Part shown: positions 42,833 through 51,799 of the stretch, in pieces
Numbering within the stretch: position 1 is the stretch's first letter
How the letters are laid out: each line of letters begins with the position of its first letter
Assembly: GCF_900141855.1 (NCBI RefSeq)
Contig: NZ_FQYU01000002.1
Location: 124,001-188,000 of the forward strand
Direction: 5' to 3'
Origin: Pseudozobellia thermophila
GTDB taxonomy: Bacteria > Bacteroidota > Bacteroidia > Flavobacteriales > Flavobacteriaceae
Length of the DNA: 64,000 bases
Position numbers and translations under genes: made by a program
The notes under the pieces: model-generated
The model's input: the letters and a program-made list of their open reading frames with translations, nothing else
Told to the model about the DNA's origin: nothing
Database searches by the model: none

Positions 42833-45198
42833 TAGTTTTCGCTTGCCGCCAACTTGGCGTCCGTATTTTTGGCAAAGGCAATGCCTTTTTTTCTTGCCTG
42901 TCTTTTGGCCCGGTCAATCTTATCGGTTATTTCATGGACACTGGAACTGTTCGCCTCGACCAATTTTATAAGCTCTAAGGCCTCTGTTGTCCTATCCGAC
43001 CAGTAATACACATCAAAAAGGGCGGAATAGGAATCAATGTAATTGGGGTTCATCTTTATACATTCCTTCAAAATCCGTATAGAGGCCCCATAATCCCCGT
43101 TCCACACACTCACCCTTCCCATAAGGACCTTGGTATCGATATGACTTGGCGATTCGGAAAGTATGTAACGGCATAGCAACAGGGCCTTGTCGTACTCCTT
43201 TTTAAAGGCCAAGGCCCGTGCCTTCAAATAGACCTTATCAAAGTTTTCCCCGTTATAGACGCTGTTGATCCACACGATCTCACTATCGGTAAATTGTTCT
43301 TTCGGTACGCTGAAAAGGGCCAGGCTATCGGGTATGATCTTATCGTTCGCGGTAACATAGGCATTCAGCGATTTAAACGCCTTTAGCCTTGCCTCAAGGT
43401 CGGAACCACCGAAACTTCCACCAAGGTCCATGTTTTCGTCAATGGTGTACACCTTGCCTTCCGTATATAGTTTTTCCCCGCTTATGAATTCCTTCAATTC
43501 GTTCTTATTGCGCATGAGGGGAATGTCCTTTACCCCCCTAAACCCGATGTTCATATCGAGGGAATTGCCCATCCACGCCACTTTTTTGGGCATTTTTATG
43601 GCATATTTTCCTTGGAGCAAAGCCGTAATACTCGGGGCTACATCGAAATGGGAGTTAATGGCGCCCATCTTTCTAGGAGACTTGAGCATCGGGCTGTAGA
43701 TGATCAAGGGCACATGAAAGCGGCTTAAATTGTTTCGTTGGGGTATGGGAATAAGCCTGTGGTCGCCTGTGACAATGAAAATGGTATTATCGTAACCGGG
43801 CTGTTCCTTATAGGCTTCGAACACGTAGCGCAGGGCTTCATCGGTGTACAATAGGGAGGCAAAAACGTTGGCGTTTTTTTCGATTATTTTTCGGGTCTTT
43901 CCCTCGTAGCCCCCATTGGCCAGTATCTGCCCCACTTGGCTTTCATATACCTCGGGGCGGGGCGGAACAAAAGGTTCGTGCGTGCTTATGGTCATATATA
44001 CCTCCATTCTGGGCTGTTCGGAATTTCGGGGCAAGCTCATGCTTTTTTTAAACAATTCCTTGTCTGGGTAACCCCATGACGAACCGGCGGCATCTTCGGC
44101 CTGCATCGTATATTGGGAGCCAAAGCCCGATTTATCGAGGACAAAGTCGACGTTTTCGCTGTTCAGGAAGCGATCGACATTATCAAATGCACTATTGGTC
44201 CCCTGATAGTAGGAAGTATGGTAACCGTTGTTCTTTAATATGCCGAAAAGGGTTAGCTTGTTGGGGTATTGCTCCAGTTCCATAAAACCGCTTTTGCCAA
44301 AGGGCAGTGAGCCGATCAAGGAAGGGAGCACGCCAAAGGTCCTTCCCGTATTACTAAGGCAATTCTCCCAATAAAGCGATTTGGTCGTCAGATCGTCTAA
44401 AAATGGGGTAAAGCCCCCAAATTCGGCGCCCTCGCCCACAAAATCCCTTCCCAAACCTTCGACCATTATAAAAACGAGATTCGGTTTTTCATCCTTAAGG
44501 TCAAAATACGGACCAAGGACGTTTTTGGTCTTTTGGGTTTTGATCAAAGGAAACTCCACACTCGAATCGTAGGAGGTGTCTTCGGTCGAGGAGTCGTAAA
44601 TATTCAGCACCAGATACTGGGTCTTGTTCTGGTCTATGGGCTTGCCCGCGATGAACATGGCCATAACGAACATACTGACCAGGATGATGGTAAAAGGGTA
44701 CATTTTGCTGATGTGGTGGTAGTATTTGGAGCTCAACCTATAGAGACCGAAATAAACCGCGATGATTGTGAAAAAACCGATAGCCCCGGTAAAAGACACC
44801 CCTCCCGAATTGCCTATGGTGGTCGTTATATCGGCAAGACTATAGCCCAATAGATCGGAACCCAGGGGTACCAAGGCGGTACAGAAATAGCTGATGAGCA
44901 TGGCTTCGACAAGCAAGAGCAGGGCCAAAATAACGGCAATGGGGCCGAAGCCGTACCCAGGCCTCAGGTTTTCAAGAAAATTGAAGGGAAAGACCAAGGT
45001 CAAGCCGACCAATGAGGCATAGCCGATCTGGTGTACCACCGCTATAAAAAAACTAGTCCCGAAGATAAGGTCGACGACCCCTTTGAAATATAGGGTGGTA
45101 TACTGATAGATGGTAAGCACGAGCAGCCCTCCGAAGAAGGAAAGGATCAACCGGGTATAATGCTTAAGGCCATATCTGTCGCGTGTACTGGTATTCAT
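42832..45198 (-). CDS. LtaS-like phosphotransferase with C-terminal TPR
   Basis: A 788-residue membrane protein starting at the ATG at 45198. About five transmembrane helices occupy residues 15-190. The alkaline-phosphatase/sulfatase-fold domain follows: Phe-Ile-Met-Val-Glu247 as metal ligand, Thr287 in Asn-Thr-Gly-Arg-Thr-Phe-Gly as probable nucleophile, Ile-Ser-Thr-His-Glu-Pro-Phe, and Val-Thr-Gly-Asp-His. LtaS, OpgB and EptA relatives move glycerophosphate or phosphoethanolamine from phospholipid to an acceptor. The last 150 residues are TPR-like (Lys-Glu-Tyr-Asp-Lys-Ala-Leu-Leu), unusual for the family. It begins 7 bases after the GT2 gene. Likely acceptor is the glycan made by that GT2. 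Confidence 0.88.
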   Translation of the reverse strand: MNTSTRDRYGLKHYTRLILSFFGGLLVLTIYQYTTLYFKGVVDLIFGTSFFIAVVHQIGYASLVGLTLVFPFNFLENLRPGYGFGPIAVILALLLLVEAMLISYFCTALVPLGSDLLGYSLADITTTIGNSGGVSFTGAIGFFTIIAVYFGLYRLSSKYYHHISKMYPFTIILVSMFVMAMFIAGKPIDQNKTQYLVLNIYDSSTEDTSYDSSVEFPLIKTQKTKNVLGPYFDLKDEKPNLVFIMVEGLGRDFVGEGAEFGGFTPFLDDLTTKSLYWENCLSNTGRTFGVLPSLIGSLPFGKSGFMELEQYPNKLTLFGILKNNGYHTSYYQGTNSAFDNVDRFLNSENVDFVLDKSGFGSQYTMQAEDAAGSSWGYPDKELFKKSMSLPRNSEQPRMEVYMTISTHEPFVPPRPEVYESQVGQILANGGYEGKTRKIIEKNANVFASLLYTDEALRYVFEAYKEQPGYDNTIFIVTGDHRLIPIPQRNNLSRFHVPLIIYSPMLKSPRKMGAINSHFDVAPSITALLQGKYAIKMPKKVAWMGNSLDMNIGFRGVKDIPLMRNKNELKEFISGEKLYTEGKVYTIDENMDLGGSFGGSDLEARLKAFKSLNAYVTANDKIIPDSLALFSVPKEQFTDSEIVWINSVYNGENFDKVYLKARALAFKKEYDKALLLCRYILSESPSHIDTKVLMGRVSVWNGDYGASIRILKECIKMNPNYIDSYSALFDVYYWSDRTTEALELIKLVEANSSSVHEITDKIDRAKRQARKKGIAFAKNTDAKLAASEN

Positions 45199-45205
45199 CT
45201 TACAT

Positions 45206-46636
45206 TTAAGCGGCTTTTGCAAATCCTTTTCTGACCTGTGAGCCCCAACCGGACTTAATTCTGAACAGTTTTTTGTAATTGCCCCTGACCGCCGACCATA
45301 CCACGATCGGGTGAAATGCCAAGGGTTCGATAAGGGCACAGCCCATTAAGATCAAGATGTCCTTGGTTTTGCGATACTCGTTGTAGCTGTATACGTCCCA
45401 AAGAATGGCATAGAACGAGAACATCACTGAAAACACGTAGACCATGGCGGTTATGGCAATGAAAAAGCCCCAATTCAAAATACCCAGGTACAAAAACACC
45501 AAAATGGTGAAAAAACCGAAAAACTCGAGCAAGGGGGCCAACCACTCATAAAAGAACCAATAGGGGTAACTCAAAAGGCCCAGCCGCCCATATTTGGAGT
45601 TAAAGAACATGTCCTTATGCTTAAACAAGGTCTCTAAATTGCCCCTGGCCCACCGATCCCGTTGATTGACCAGTATCCGAAAATCCTCGGGCACCTCGGT
45701 CCAACATAGGGGATCGGGAATATATTCTATGGTATAGGGCTCGCGACGATCGTGCATATAACGTCTCATTTTAAAGACAATTTCCATGTCTTCGCCCACG
45801 GTATCGGTATCGTAGCCACCAACCGCCATGGCAATTTCCCGGTCGAAGAAGCCGAATGCCCCTGAGATGATCAAAAGGCTGTCTATGCGTCCCCAGGCCA
45901 TACGCCCTAAAATAAAGGACCGGGTATACTCGAGCAATTGAAAACGGGCCAACCAGTTTTTCGGCAGTCGTATCTCTTCCAACTGCCCGCCCTCTATGAC
46001 ACATGAATTGGCTATTCTGATCACGCCTCCCACGGCGATTACCCTTTTTGCCGAACGTTGGTAAAAGGACTTGACCACGTGCAACAGTGCATCGGGCAAC
46101 AGGAGGCAATCGACATCGATACAGCCGACATAGCGACTGTTCGACAAGGCCATTCCGGTGTTAAGGGCATCGGATTTGCCGCCGTTTTCCTTGTCGACCA
46201 CCGTCAGTCTCGCAAAGGCCCGCTGTCGCGATTTATATACGCCCCTTATAGGTTTGTACTTCCCATGGGGGTCGACCTCAAAATCGATTTTTTCGAGCTC
46301 ATACGCATCGATCAACTTTTGCAGGGTATCGTCTTTGCTACCGTCGTTGACCACCATGACCTCATAGTTTACATAACGCAACGACAGCAAAGACCTGATG
46401 TTCTCAACAATGGTAAGGGCTTCGTTATACGCCGGGGCGATAATGGTAATACTGGGCGATAAGGGAGACGCCATTATTTTCGACAGGTCGCCAAAACTGT
46501 TTTTTTTACGATAATGGATCGAATTTCGGGTAGATAGGTACCCCATAAAGGTGAAGAGGGCGAACAATACCACCGTAAACACAAGAAAAACGGTGTTTAT
46601 ATATTCGAGGATAATATGGAACAGGGTACTATCCAT
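45206..46636 (-). CDS. Processive GT2 glycosyltransferase (polysaccharide synthase)
   Basis: A 476-residue membrane synthase of the PgaC/HasA/NodC-like GT2 group. One helix is at residues 15-35 and a C-terminal bundle of about four helices spans 350-450. Catalytic motifs are all present: Asp98 (Val-Asn-Asp-Gly-Ser), Asp174-Val-Asp176, Glu282-Asp283, and Gln325-Arg-Asp-Arg328-Trp329. QxxRW marks processive enzymes that make long chains and export them through their own channel. It overlaps the HEAT gene by 8 bases. Product sugar cannot be read; poly-GlcNAc or similar beta-glycans are the nearest precedents. Confidence 0.93.
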   Translation of the reverse strand: MDSTLFHIILEYINTVFLVFTVVLFALFTFMGYLSTRNSIHYRKKNSFGDLSKIMASPLSPSITIIAPAYNEALTIVENIRSLLSLRYVNYEVMVVNDGSKDDTLQKLIDAYELEKIDFEVDPHGKYKPIRGVYKSRQRAFARLTVVDKENGGKSDALNTGMALSNSRYVGCIDVDCLLLPDALLHVVKSFYQRSAKRVIAVGGVIRIANSCVIEGGQLEEIRLPKNWLARFQLLEYTRSFILGRMAWGRIDSLLIISGAFGFFDREIAMAVGGYDTDTVGEDMEIVFKMRRYMHDRREPYTIEYIPDPLCWTEVPEDFRILVNQRDRWARGNLETLFKHKDMFFNSKYGRLGLLSYPYWFFYEWLAPLLEFFGFFTILVFLYLGILNWGFFIAITAMVYVFSVMFSFYAILWDVYSYNEYRKTKDILILMGCALIEPLAFHPIVVWSAVRGNYKKLFRIKSGWGSQVRKGFAKAA

Positions 46637-49361
46637 TCAACTTGCACATAAAATTCCTTTGCAATCTGTACAGTTGAAATAGAAAAGAGGCCCCGTTGTG
46701 TGATACTTCGGTAGCAACTACGGGCATATCCAATATTTCTTTGGAATGGCACCGATCAAGCGCTTCCTCAGGTTCAAAATCGATTTCAAAAACTTCGGGA
46801 TCCGCCGAGGGTTCGATCTCCATTTCGTCGAGAAGTTGATGGAATTCGTCCTCGGTATAGTCGACCTCAGGGTTTTCCTCGGCCATCTGGCGATCAAAGA
46901 GGGCTTTGGTCTCCCTAGCCTCACTTTCTTTTTTTTTATCCTTTTCGGATTGTTTTTCACGGGCCATCTTATCCACCAACAATTTCAACACCTGGTGGGC
47001 CTTGTCCCTGATTTCGGTATCGGGATGTTCGAGAAGGCCGTCAAGGAATTTAATTTCCTTTTCATCGCCCACGGCCACCACCTCATCGAGCAATATAAGT
47101 TTGGCTTCGCGGTCAATGTTCTTGAACAAATCGGCGAAGACACTGAAAAAAGGAAGGTTCAACTCTTCTACATAGTTCTTTTTTGTGGTCGTGTGACCAT
47201 CGTGCTGTCTACTGAATAACTTTATCATACGTACGATTCTATCTTTTATAAAATTTTTCTTCTCGGCCGCCAATAGCTCTTCCAATAACGGGATTTCCCT
47301 ATGGTCGCCCATTTCCTCCAAATCGTCCAATAGCCCCATCATATAGGTCTCATGATGGTCGTAATAGACGGGTTCCGGTATCAGGTGCCCCCATTGGTCA
47401 TCAAGGGGAAGGTCTGTGGTGACCTCTTCGTATTCGACTTCGATTTCGTTCAATTCGTTTTGAAGCAATAGCCAGGTCAATACATCGTCTTGATCCCCCT
47501 CGTCCTCGACGGAATAAGGTGCTTCTTCCAATTCAAAACCAATGTCCTCGATAGGTCCCCTATCTTCGGCCTTCACGAATTCGACCTCAAAATCGGACAG
47601 GCCGTAGCCCTCAATCCCATCGGACATGTCCACGGGCCCGGGCACAAAACCAGGGTCGTCAACAGCGTTCGAAAAACCTTGTGCGACAAGGTCGTTTTCC
47701 GTTTTTCCCTCCTCTTCATTACCTGCTGTCGGTGGTAAAAAGTCGATATCATCGCTATGGATTTGTGGTTGATCGGTCCTATCCGGTCTTCCGGGCATTG
47801 CCCGTATTTCTTCATAGCATACCTCAAGATTGAGAATGTCTGGACCATGGTTTGTGGCGTCTTTCATGCTATTTGTTTTATCGAACGATGGGTAAGGTGA
47901 TGGATCGGATGGGGTTACAGGGGGCAAGAAAATTATATTCGCGGGAGGTCCCAATCCAGGGGAAACCGACCGCAGACCCTTGCCTCCGGAAACGGACGGG
48001 GGAACGTGTTCTTGTGCCGTCCCGCACTGACCTTTTTTTCCGGTTTCCCTCGAGGCCGTCGCTCCGACGAGTCCCTTTCCAAGGCCCGTGGCCGCTTCGG
48101 ATGTCACGACGGAAAGTGCCGTGGACATGTCGCTTGCCCCCAAGCCTGCCTCGACGGCCGATTGGTCTTCCTTTCCCGAAATCGTAAGGTCTGCCAAGGG
48201 CTCTTGGGGACGGACCCCCTCTTCCATGTTTTCGTCCGTTTTATACGTTGAATCCAAGATTTCCCGCTCCACGGGTTCCACTTCGAAGTGATCGATACCT
48301 TCGGTAGGCATAACCGTTTCGGGAGCGATCATGTTGATGGCCGCCAAGGCCTTGCTCTTCACCGAAAAATGGCCTTCCCTTTGGGCGACGGCATGCAAGA
48401 ACCCGGTATCCGCCTGTCCCCCCAACTCCCCGATAGTGCCTAAAATGGCAATCTTGATATCGGTATTGCTTTTGTAAAAGACCTTTTTTAAGACGGGCAG
48501 GGCCTCAACCACATTAAACTCCTTGATGCATTCAATGGCCTCCAACCTTATTAGAGCCGTCTTGTGTTTTAACAATTCGACCAACGATGAATTCGCATCA
48601 TTTTGATTGTAGTATTTGATAAGCCGAAGCGCAAAAAGTACCACGTGCCTATTGGTCGATGTAAGCCATAACTTGAACCTGGGCGGATCAAAAGTCTCCC
48701 GGTTTCTTAGTACATCCAATAATTTTAACTGTTGCCACTCCGATATTTTATAACGTGTCGTGTCTAAAAAATAATTGATTCCCTCGGGTTTAAGGGTTAC
48801 AATGGCTATTTCGGCCTGTTTCCGTACTGTAGACCGGCGGTCGTTGATAAATTTTGAAATAAAACTGTAGGCCGATTCGACCTGCATCTCGGTCAGTTGC
48901 GATATGCCCTTGGCTATCACCTCCCACCGCCAACTATGCAGTTTTGCAAAGGCGTCGTTGTGAAGACCAAGATCTTGGTACAACTGTAACAGGCGCATTC
49001 GGGTATCCCCTGAAACGTCCTTTTTTAAGTCTAAAAGTACTTCCGTAAGGAGTTGTCGGTTAAACCTGTCCTTCAACAGTTCGCGCACTTGGATCTTTAA
49101 GTCGATATAGTGCGACTTCTCCGACTTAGCGACATCGTCCTCATAAAAGAGAAATTCGCTTATCATGGGAGATAGCTCTTTCTTGAGTTTTTTGGTCTTT
49201 TCCGAAGTGGACGAAATTCGATTTCTAAAAACAAAGACCGAAACCAGGTATACCGCCGACAACCCCATAAAGACCAAGGTCAATACCCATAGCCATTCGG
49301 TATCGATCTCGGGTGCGGTTATCAAATGGTGATTCCAAAATAGCGATCTTGTCTTTAGCAC
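46629..49361 (-). CDS. Membrane-anchored HEAT-repeat scaffold protein
   Basis: A 910-residue protein starting at a GTG at 49361, one base after the response-regulator stop. One transmembrane helix at residues 24-46 anchors it, leaving a cytoplasmic remainder. Residues 90-370 are HEAT-like helical pairs (Thr-Ala-Leu-Ile-Arg-Leu-Glu-Ala-Ile-Glu-Cys, Asp-Ile-Lys-Ile-Ala-Ile-Leu-Gly-Thr). A disordered acidic Ser/Pro/Gly-rich linker spans 375-640. A second HEAT block (680-820) and an acidic tail follow. HEAT proteins are scaffolds. It sits between the regulator and the synthase, so it may link the phosphorelay to the GT2 enzyme. This role is inferred only from position and fold. Confidence 0.8.
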   Translation of the reverse strand: MLKTRSLFWNHHLITAPEIDTEWLWVLTLVFMGLSAVYLVSVFVFRNRISSTSEKTKKLKKELSPMISEFLFYEDDVAKSEKSHYIDLKIQVRELLKDRFNRQLLTEVLLDLKKDVSGDTRMRLLQLYQDLGLHNDAFAKLHSWRWEVIAKGISQLTEMQVESAYSFISKFINDRRSTVRKQAEIAIVTLKPEGINYFLDTTRYKISEWQQLKLLDVLRNRETFDPPRFKLWLTSTNRHVVLFALRLIKYYNQNDANSSLVELLKHKTALIRLEAIECIKEFNVVEALPVLKKVFYKSNTDIKIAILGTIGELGGQADTGFLHAVAQREGHFSVKSKALAAINMIAPETVMPTEGIDHFEVEPVEREILDSTYKTDENMEEGVRPQEPLADLTISGKEDQSAVEAGLGASDMSTALSVVTSEAATGLGKGLVGATASRETGKKGQCGTAQEHVPPSVSGGKGLRSVSPGLGPPANIIFLPPVTPSDPSPYPSFDKTNSMKDATNHGPDILNLEVCYEEIRAMPGRPDRTDQPQIHSDDIDFLPPTAGNEEEGKTENDLVAQGFSNAVDDPGFVPGPVDMSDGIEGYGLSDFEVEFVKAEDRGPIEDIGFELEEAPYSVEDEGDQDDVLTWLLLQNELNEIEVEYEEVTTDLPLDDQWGHLIPEPVYYDHHETYMMGLLDDLEEMGDHREIPLLEELLAAEKKNFIKDRIVRMIKLFSRQHDGHTTTKKNYVEELNLPFFSVFADLFKNIDREAKLILLDEVVAVGDEKEIKFLDGLLEHPDTEIRDKAHQVLKLLVDKMAREKQSEKDKKKESEARETKALFDRQMAEENPEVDYTEDEFHQLLDEMEIEPSADPEVFEIDFEPEEALDRCHSKEILDMPVVATEVSHNGASFLFQLYRLQRNFMCKLNG

Positions 49362-49362
49362 C

Positions 49363-49734
49363 TTAGTTTTTGTTTAACTCCCTGGCCACCCTGACCAATA
49401 GTTCAGAGGGACTTACCGGTTTTGAGATAAAATCGTTGGCGCCCAGTTCAAAGGCGTTAAGAACGTTCTCTTCGTTACCGGCGGAAGAAATTATGATTAT
49501 CGGTACGGCCGATTTAAGCTCGTTGCGTACATAACCGATAAGCTCGATGCCCGAGAAATAGGGCATCATGATGTCGCTTACAATAATATCGGGCATGGTC
49601 TGCCCCAAAAATTCCTTTACCTGCTTGCCGTTGCTGCTATGAATTACCTCATACCCGCCCTTGTTCAGTCGAAAATTCAACAAGGAGGCCAATAGCTCAT
49701 CGTCCTCTGCCAGCAATAGCTTTTTTCTCACCAT
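49363..49734 (-). CDS. Single-domain response regulator
   Basis: A 123-residue CheY-like receiver with no output domain. Acidic pocket Asp11-Asp12, phospho-acceptor Asp54 (Val-Ser-Asp-Ile-Met-Met-Pro), switch Ser/Thr in Ile-Ile-Ser-Ser-Ala, and Lys105 (Ile-Ser-Lys-Pro). It should signal by protein-protein contact. It lies 9 bases after the Hpt gene and one base before the HEAT gene. I infer that it relays phosphate from Hpt to control the HEAT/GT2 apparatus. Confidence 0.93.
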   Translation of the reverse strand: MVRKKLLLAEDDELLASLLNFRLNKGGYEVIHSSNGKQVKEFLGQTMPDIIVSDIMMPYFSGIELIGYVRNELKSAVPIIIISSAGNEENVLNAFELGANDFISKPVSPSELLVRVARELNKN

Positions 49735-49743
49735 TACCCTATT

Positions 49744-50499
49744 TTAATGCTTGTTGTTTTTTCTCAGGTCGCTCAAGGCCTCTTGCAAACTTTCTATGAC
49801 CAAGGGTAGCTCTTCTACAAAACAATTGTATAGAAAATGCAGGTATTTATCGTCTTTGTTGGTTTCGCAAACGTGCTCCATCTGGGAAACGATCAAATAA
49901 AGGTCGTTTGTCTTTAACATGGCCAGTCCTGCCTTGATTTTATGGGCAGCCATTTTTAGGTTTTGGTAGTCGGCATTTTGAAGATGGATCTTGGCCAAGC
50001 CTATAAACTCCATGGCGTTTTTTTCATAGAGCTTGAGAAGCTCTTCCAAAAGTTCCATTTCGCCCATGCAGTCATCGAGAAGTGGCATCAGGTCGACCGA
50101 TTCTCTTTTCTCCAGGACGGATTTGCCGTTGTTGTTATAGATGAACGAACTGTATATTTCTGTTTTCATGGGAGGTTCGATATTTAAAGATTTGAGGACG
50201 GTATCGTAGGTCTTGAAATGGTTGACAATGGCATCGTAGGTACGTATATCAATGTGGTCTTCCGTTTTGTTTTCAGCGCAGGGCGATCGCAGCGGATCGA
50301 ACGAGGTCTTTTCCTTGGCACCCGTGGGTCCCGAATGGTACATACCCGTTGAGGAAATACTATGCACCAGCGTCTTTTTGAAGAAAAGAAATACTTGTTT
50401 TAGGTTCTCCGCCTGGTCGATACGCAATTGCCCTTGGGAGAAATCGTTCAAAAGGACTTCTAAATCACTAACTCGTTTAAGTAGGTCGTCAGCTTTCAA
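49744..50499 (-). CDS. Hpt-domain phosphotransfer protein
   Basis: A 251-residue protein starting at a TTG at 50499, because a stop precedes it and no ATG fits. The N-terminal 120 residues are helical and of unknown type. The C-terminal Hpt domain has the phospho-acceptor His186 in Met-Ala-Ala-His-Lys-Ile-Lys-Ala-Gly, where the canonical form is AHxIKG, so one Gly is replaced by Ala before Gly191. It is the first gene of the polysaccharide operon, directly before the receiver protein. A histidine kinase must come from elsewhere; the multi-PAS kinase at 32 kb is one candidate. Confidence 0.85.
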   Translation of the reverse strand: MKADDLLKRVSDLEVLLNDFSQGQLRIDQAENLKQVFLFFKKTLVHSISSTGMYHSGPTGAKEKTSFDPLRSPCAENKTEDHIDIRTYDAIVNHFKTYDTVLKSLNIEPPMKTEIYSSFIYNNNGKSVLEKRESVDLMPLLDDCMGEMELLEELLKLYEKNAMEFIGLAKIHLQNADYQNLKMAAHKIKAGLAMLKTNDLYLIVSQMEHVCETNKDDKYLHFLYNCFVEELPLVIESLQEALSDLRKNNKH

Positions 50500-50693
50500 T
50501 TTTTACTGTAGATTTGGTTAATAGCTTTGGGACAAAACGGATGCCCGGGCCGAACGCAACGTGTTGCAACTGCCATGTTTACCGTTTTACATGTATAAAA
50601 TTCCCCTTTTCACGGGGTCTAGGCAATTAAATGTTACCTATGCTTCCAATTATGTTGTCAAAGGGCCTTATTTGTAGGTATAAATCTTACATT

Positions 50694-50880
50694 ATGAGGT
50701 ATTTCACCTATATTTTGTCCCTGATGACCACTATGTCATGTACCGAATCCAACAAAAAAAGAACCTGCCGCTATTCAAAAAGCTAGACGGATACCTGAAA
50801 TTGCTATTGCAATGATCATCCCTATCGACATCAATATCAACAACTTCACTTCCGAAATAAAAAAGGAAAAATACGAATAG
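50694..50880 (+). pseudogene. Frameshifted small lipoprotein gene
   Basis: The frame starts Met-Arg-Tyr-Phe-Thr-Tyr-Ile-Leu with a lipobox-like Met-Thr-Thr-Met-Ser-Cys and stops after 30 codons at 50784-50786. If one A is removed from the A7 run at 50754-50760, the frame reads through from 50761 (Glu-Pro-Ala-Ala-Ile-Gln-Lys) to a TAG at 50878-50880, giving 61 residues. The same downstream phase remains open after that TAG for 21 more codons, so further decay is likely. A -1 shift does not restore the frame. No family is recognised. It could also be a sequencing error at the homopolymer. Confidence 0.5.
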
Positions 50881-51342
50881 GACTTCGAAGCCCGGGCACA
50901 TGGCATAGTGGCGAGAACCGACCCAACTTCGGTCGAGGTGCGTTAAGGTGGAAGCAATCGGCCTGGCGATTGGCCAACCGATATAGGGAGCGAGAAATTA
51001 TTCAATTTACAAATAAGGCAACCCGAAACAAACAATTGTTATACAAGCACATACGCCAAATAAAAAGTAGGGGACCCTGATGCAAAGGAAATTGTTGCGA
51101 ATGCCTCGCCAATGCCCTCTCCCCTCTTCGGCCGGGGCTGTACGAGCGCAATGATAACCTCGGGAAGGATCAGCCGATAATCTTGAACCAAAACGGGGAT
51201 GCCTTATAACCGGAGTCCGTGGTCCGGATGACCCAAAAGAACTGGTCCGAACCGCCCTATGGACGTGTTCTGCAAGAAAACCGTCTTTCGGTTACGTATC
51301 AAAAGGTTTGAAGGTTCCTGAATGGTAGGCTCTGCCGCGATA
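50881..51342. other. 462-base stretch with decayed or no coding content
   Basis: In the phase of the restored lipoprotein frame, open segments of 21 and about 37 codons are separated by stops (TAA at 50944-50946). This looks like a decaying gene tail. The right half has no gene-like frame on either strand and lies downstream of the thioesterase gene. No terminator or repeat was seen. Confidence 0.35.
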
Positions 51343-51744
51343 TCAATTCCCCTCGCTAGAAGCCAGGCGATCTCTTACGTATTCCACCTTTTTCTTGCCA
51401 TGGGGCTTAGGTTTGCCGTCGTCACCCAAATTGACCATGATAATGTTGTCTACCGTGACAATGGTTTCCCTTGTCATTTTATTGCGTACCTCACAATTCA
51501 AGGTCAACGAAGATACACCGAACTTCACCACCTCAATACCGATTTCAATGATATCGCCCTGTTTTGCCGTACTCATAAAATTGATTTCCGACATATATTT
51601 GGTGACCACCTTCTTGTTCTCCAACTGTATTATGCTGTACAAAGCCGCTTCTTCATCGATCCAAGCTAAAACACGGCCCCCGAATAGGGTTTCGTTGGCG
51701 TTCAAATCTTCAGGTTTAACCCATTTTCTTGTATGAAATCTCAT
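51343..51744 (-). CDS. Acyl-CoA thioesterase, hotdog fold (YciA-like)
   Basis: A 133-residue hotdog thioesterase. The catalytic segment is Gly-Gly-Arg-Val-Leu-Ala-Trp-Ile-Asp-Glu-Glu-Ala-Ala, with the Asp typical of YciA-type enzymes. It is preceded by Asn-Glu-Thr-Leu-Phe, the usual Asn-(His)-xx-Leu-Phe-Gly-Gly loop. Lys-Gln-Gly-Asp-Ile-Ile-Glu matches the central helix-turn. It hydrolyses acyl-CoA in the cytoplasm; chain length is unclear. It is 55 bases after the DUF72 gene on the same strand. Confidence 0.9.
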   Translation of the reverse strand: MRFHTRKWVKPEDLNANETLFGGRVLAWIDEEAALYSIIQLENKKVVTKYMSEINFMSTAKQGDIIEIGIEVVKFGVSSLTLNCEVRNKMTRETIVTVDNIIMVNLGDDGKPKPHGKKKVEYVRDRLASSEGN

Positions 51745-51799
51745 AATACTTTTTTTTTGGAGCTCCTTTTTAGGTGCAAAATTAAATAAGATAACGGCG

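Noticed and set aside
42832-45198. Reading the LtaS-like protein as evidence of teichoic acid
   Set aside because: The organism is diderm; related enzymes (OpgB, EptA) act on other glycans and lipids, so only the phosphotransfer chemistry is claimed.
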